The notes under the pieces: model-generated
What the model was told of the DNA's origin: nothing
The model's database searches: none
The model's input: only the letters and a program-made list of their open reading frames with translations
Translations under genes and position numbers: made by a program
Assembly (NCBI GenBank): GCA_036961355.1
Contig: JBALVL010000017.1
Coordinates: 29,553 to 93,552, forward strand
Source: Motiliproteus sp036961355
GTDB lineage: Bacteria > Pseudomonadota > Gammaproteobacteria > Pseudomonadales > Balneatricaceae
Direction: 5' to 3'
DNA: 64,000 nucleotides
Part shown: positions 62,739 to 64,000 of the stretch, one piece after another
Numbering within the stretch: the first letter of the stretch is position 1
Layout: each line of letters starts with the position of its first letter

Positions 62739-62994
62739 CTTTAATTGAGTCCTTAACCGCTACCCACCAAATTCCTTTTTGATGGCACATCCAATGTGTC
62801 CGTGTAGCTTGGAAACTATTTTAGGCCTGTAAAGCCACACCATCTATAGAGGTAATTCCTATATTGCTGCAGTGCGATATATCACTATACACAGGACTCG
62901 TTGGTACGGCAGCTATGCGAACTTTCCGGACCGTTAGATTTTTCTTAAGTATCCAATAGAGACAAGCCATTTTAGTCGGAATCCAAACACAGAG

Positions 62995-63015
62995 CGGACA
63001 TCGCGGTGATGTCCG
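62995..63015. repeat. Inverted repeat
   Basis: CGGACATC and GATGTCCG form a perfect 8-bp stem around a 5-base loop. It shares the word GCGGACA with other points in the same gene-free region and may be a unit of a degenerate repeat family. Confidence 0.45.
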
Positions 63016-63644
63016 ATATTGACGGCTGTATCTACTTTCCGGTCATCAGGTTCGAAGAATCTTAGACCGCAGATCAGCTAGTTTTTATTCTCCTAGCATG
63101 AACCAAATTCAATCAGCCAATGGGCATGTAAACCGCCATCGTACGAGCGTAAGCTTATTTAATAGATCAATCGACTTCAGCACCTGCGCCCATTGCTGAC
63201 ATTACAGAAGGCCATCAGTTGATCTAACCGATAGCCACCGAGAAAATGTCGTGGGGCCAACAGCTGAAGCGTGGCCACCCGCTATGCGAACTTAGCGGAC
63301 ACTCATACTCAATGACACTGGCGGCTCCTGTCGGCCCAAAGGGGTCACTTGGCATCTACGATCACTGCAATCTCCCCAGCCCTCCTGAATCACAGAAGCG
63401 GACGTTAATTTTGCGGCGATGAGCGACGGCTAACGGCGGGAGCTGGCCCAAAGGAGACGCTGAGGGCTTACACTTGATATCTAGAAAGCAGCTACTACTT
63501 TGACCATATTTTCAGCCCCCAATGTTGACCACACATAATTGGTTTACAGCTGCGCAGTGACTAGGCTAGAGCTAATGGGGCGCTGGTTAAGGTTAAACGC
63601 TGTTAATGTTCAATTCGTCATGTTGATCAACACGATGAAAAAAC

Positions 63645-64000
63645 TCATTGAGGCAGTAACGGTGCTTGATAGCGCTCGTCCATCAGGCTTTTAATCAACA
63701 CATTTTTATCATCCAGCAGAGTCTTGGCCTGCAATTGACGAAACCCCATGTTAAACCGCCGCCTTAACTCCGGCTCATTGTTGGAAAACCATACCACCAT
63801 CGGTATCTTTAAAAGAGGGATGAAGTTGAGAGGTTCCATCTTCATCCGCTCCATGTGCAAGAAAAACTCTTCGCCACCCCACAAAAAGTTAGCTCTATCA
63901 TTCTGCAACATCAATAGCGATGACACCGTAGTGTTGGCACGATGAACCGTTAACAGGCCGTCACTTTCCGCTTCAGGGAGTTGTTTAAAGAAACTGTAAG
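63645..64000 (-). CDS. Probable periplasmic solute-binding protein, C-terminal part (gene cut by window edge)
   Basis: The frame is open from the right edge to a TGA at 63645, giving 117 residues plus the stop; the start lies beyond the window. The visible part includes ANFLWGGEEFFLHMERMKME, IPMVVWFSNNEPELRRRF and a basic/amphipathic end (MGFRQLQAKTLLDDKNVL). This layout resembles the C-terminal lobe of family 3 solute-binding-like proteins common in gammaproteobacteria. No catalytic or ligand residue can be assigned from this fragment. Confidence 0.5.
   Translation of the reverse strand, partial: YSFFKQLPEAESDGLLTVHRANTTVSSLLMLQNDRANFLWGGEEFFLHMERMKMEPLNFIPLLKIPMVVWFSNNEPELRRRFNMGFRQLQAKTLLDDKNVLIKSLMDERYQAPLLPQ

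Larger units (their letters stand above)
62322..63644. other. 1.3-kb gene-free region downstream of tRNA-Leu
   Basis: No convincing reading frame lies on either strand. The region contains a terminator-like hairpin on the minus strand (62713-62738) with no gene before it, an inverted repeat at 62995-63015, and scattered similar words such as AGCGGACA (62992), AGCGGACAC (63291), GAAGCGGACG (63395), GGCCCAAAGG (63334 and 63446). It looks like degenerate repeat DNA or the remains of inserted genes. Confidence 0.5.

Overview
The window is a stretch of gammaproteobacterial chromosome. Gene content and order (rplQ next to uvrA/ssb, an intact S10-spc-alpha ribosomal cluster, queA-tgt-yajC-secD-secF, ACT-domain serB, RNase R) suggest a marine Oceanospirillales/Pseudomonadales-type organism. 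That placement rests on synteny and protein style only; no 16S gene is present. Nearly all genes lie on the minus strand; the exceptions are uvrA, a DedA-PAP2 fusion gene and one tRNA-Leu.

Region 1 (1-23647) is a large accessory catabolic locus for inositol or inositol-like polyols. Read on the minus strand from the right it holds: a complete sugar ABC importer (permease, ATPase, binding protein), iolG, a second binding protein, an IolH/IolE-like isomerase and a TauE/SafE exporter; then an aldehyde dehydrogenase, an HpaI-type aldolase, a D-2-hydroxyacid dehydrogenase, a first iolD, a short-chain dehydrogenase and iolA/mmsA ending in a terminator; then a CdaR/PucR-type regulator; then a second iolD, a Gfo/Idh/MocA oxidoreductase, iolE, another binding protein and the start of another ABC ATPase cut by the window edge. 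The core steps (IolG oxidation, IolE dehydration, IolD ring hydrolysis, IolA at the malonate-semialdehyde end) are present. iolB, iolC and iolJ are not seen in the window. The paired IolDs, each with its own dehydrogenase, and the aldolase/hydroxyacid dehydrogenase/ALDH module with a diacid-type regulator point to a branched or non-canonical pathway.

Region 2 (23648-42761) starts with about 1.3 kb lacking convincing genes, then ssb and divergent uvrA, a shared bidirectional terminator, and the ribosomal protein supercluster from rpsJ down to rplQ, including secY and rpoA. Candidate S10 and spc promoters can be placed. The tuf/fusA operon is not directly upstream; an adenine-deaminase gene is.

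Region 3 (42797-49520) is a purine salvage unit: adenine-deaminase-type enzyme, a four-part BMP-family nucleoside/nucleobase ABC importer and a RutR-like TetR regulator. Region 4 (49611-62081) is mostly housekeeping: serB, the DedA-PAP2 fusion, rnr, the queA-tgt-yajC-secDF series and a triheme c-type cytochrome. Region 5 (62237-64000) holds tRNA-Leu(CAA), about 1.3 kb of gene-free DNA with inverted repeats and an orphan terminator, and the 3' part of a probable periplasmic solute-binding protein gene cut by the right edge.

The main points to follow up are the two-branch inositol locus, a perfect 23-bp-arm palindrome next to iolE whose flanks recur without the palindrome on the other side of iolE, the DedA-PAP2 fusion and the degenerate region after tRNA-Leu.
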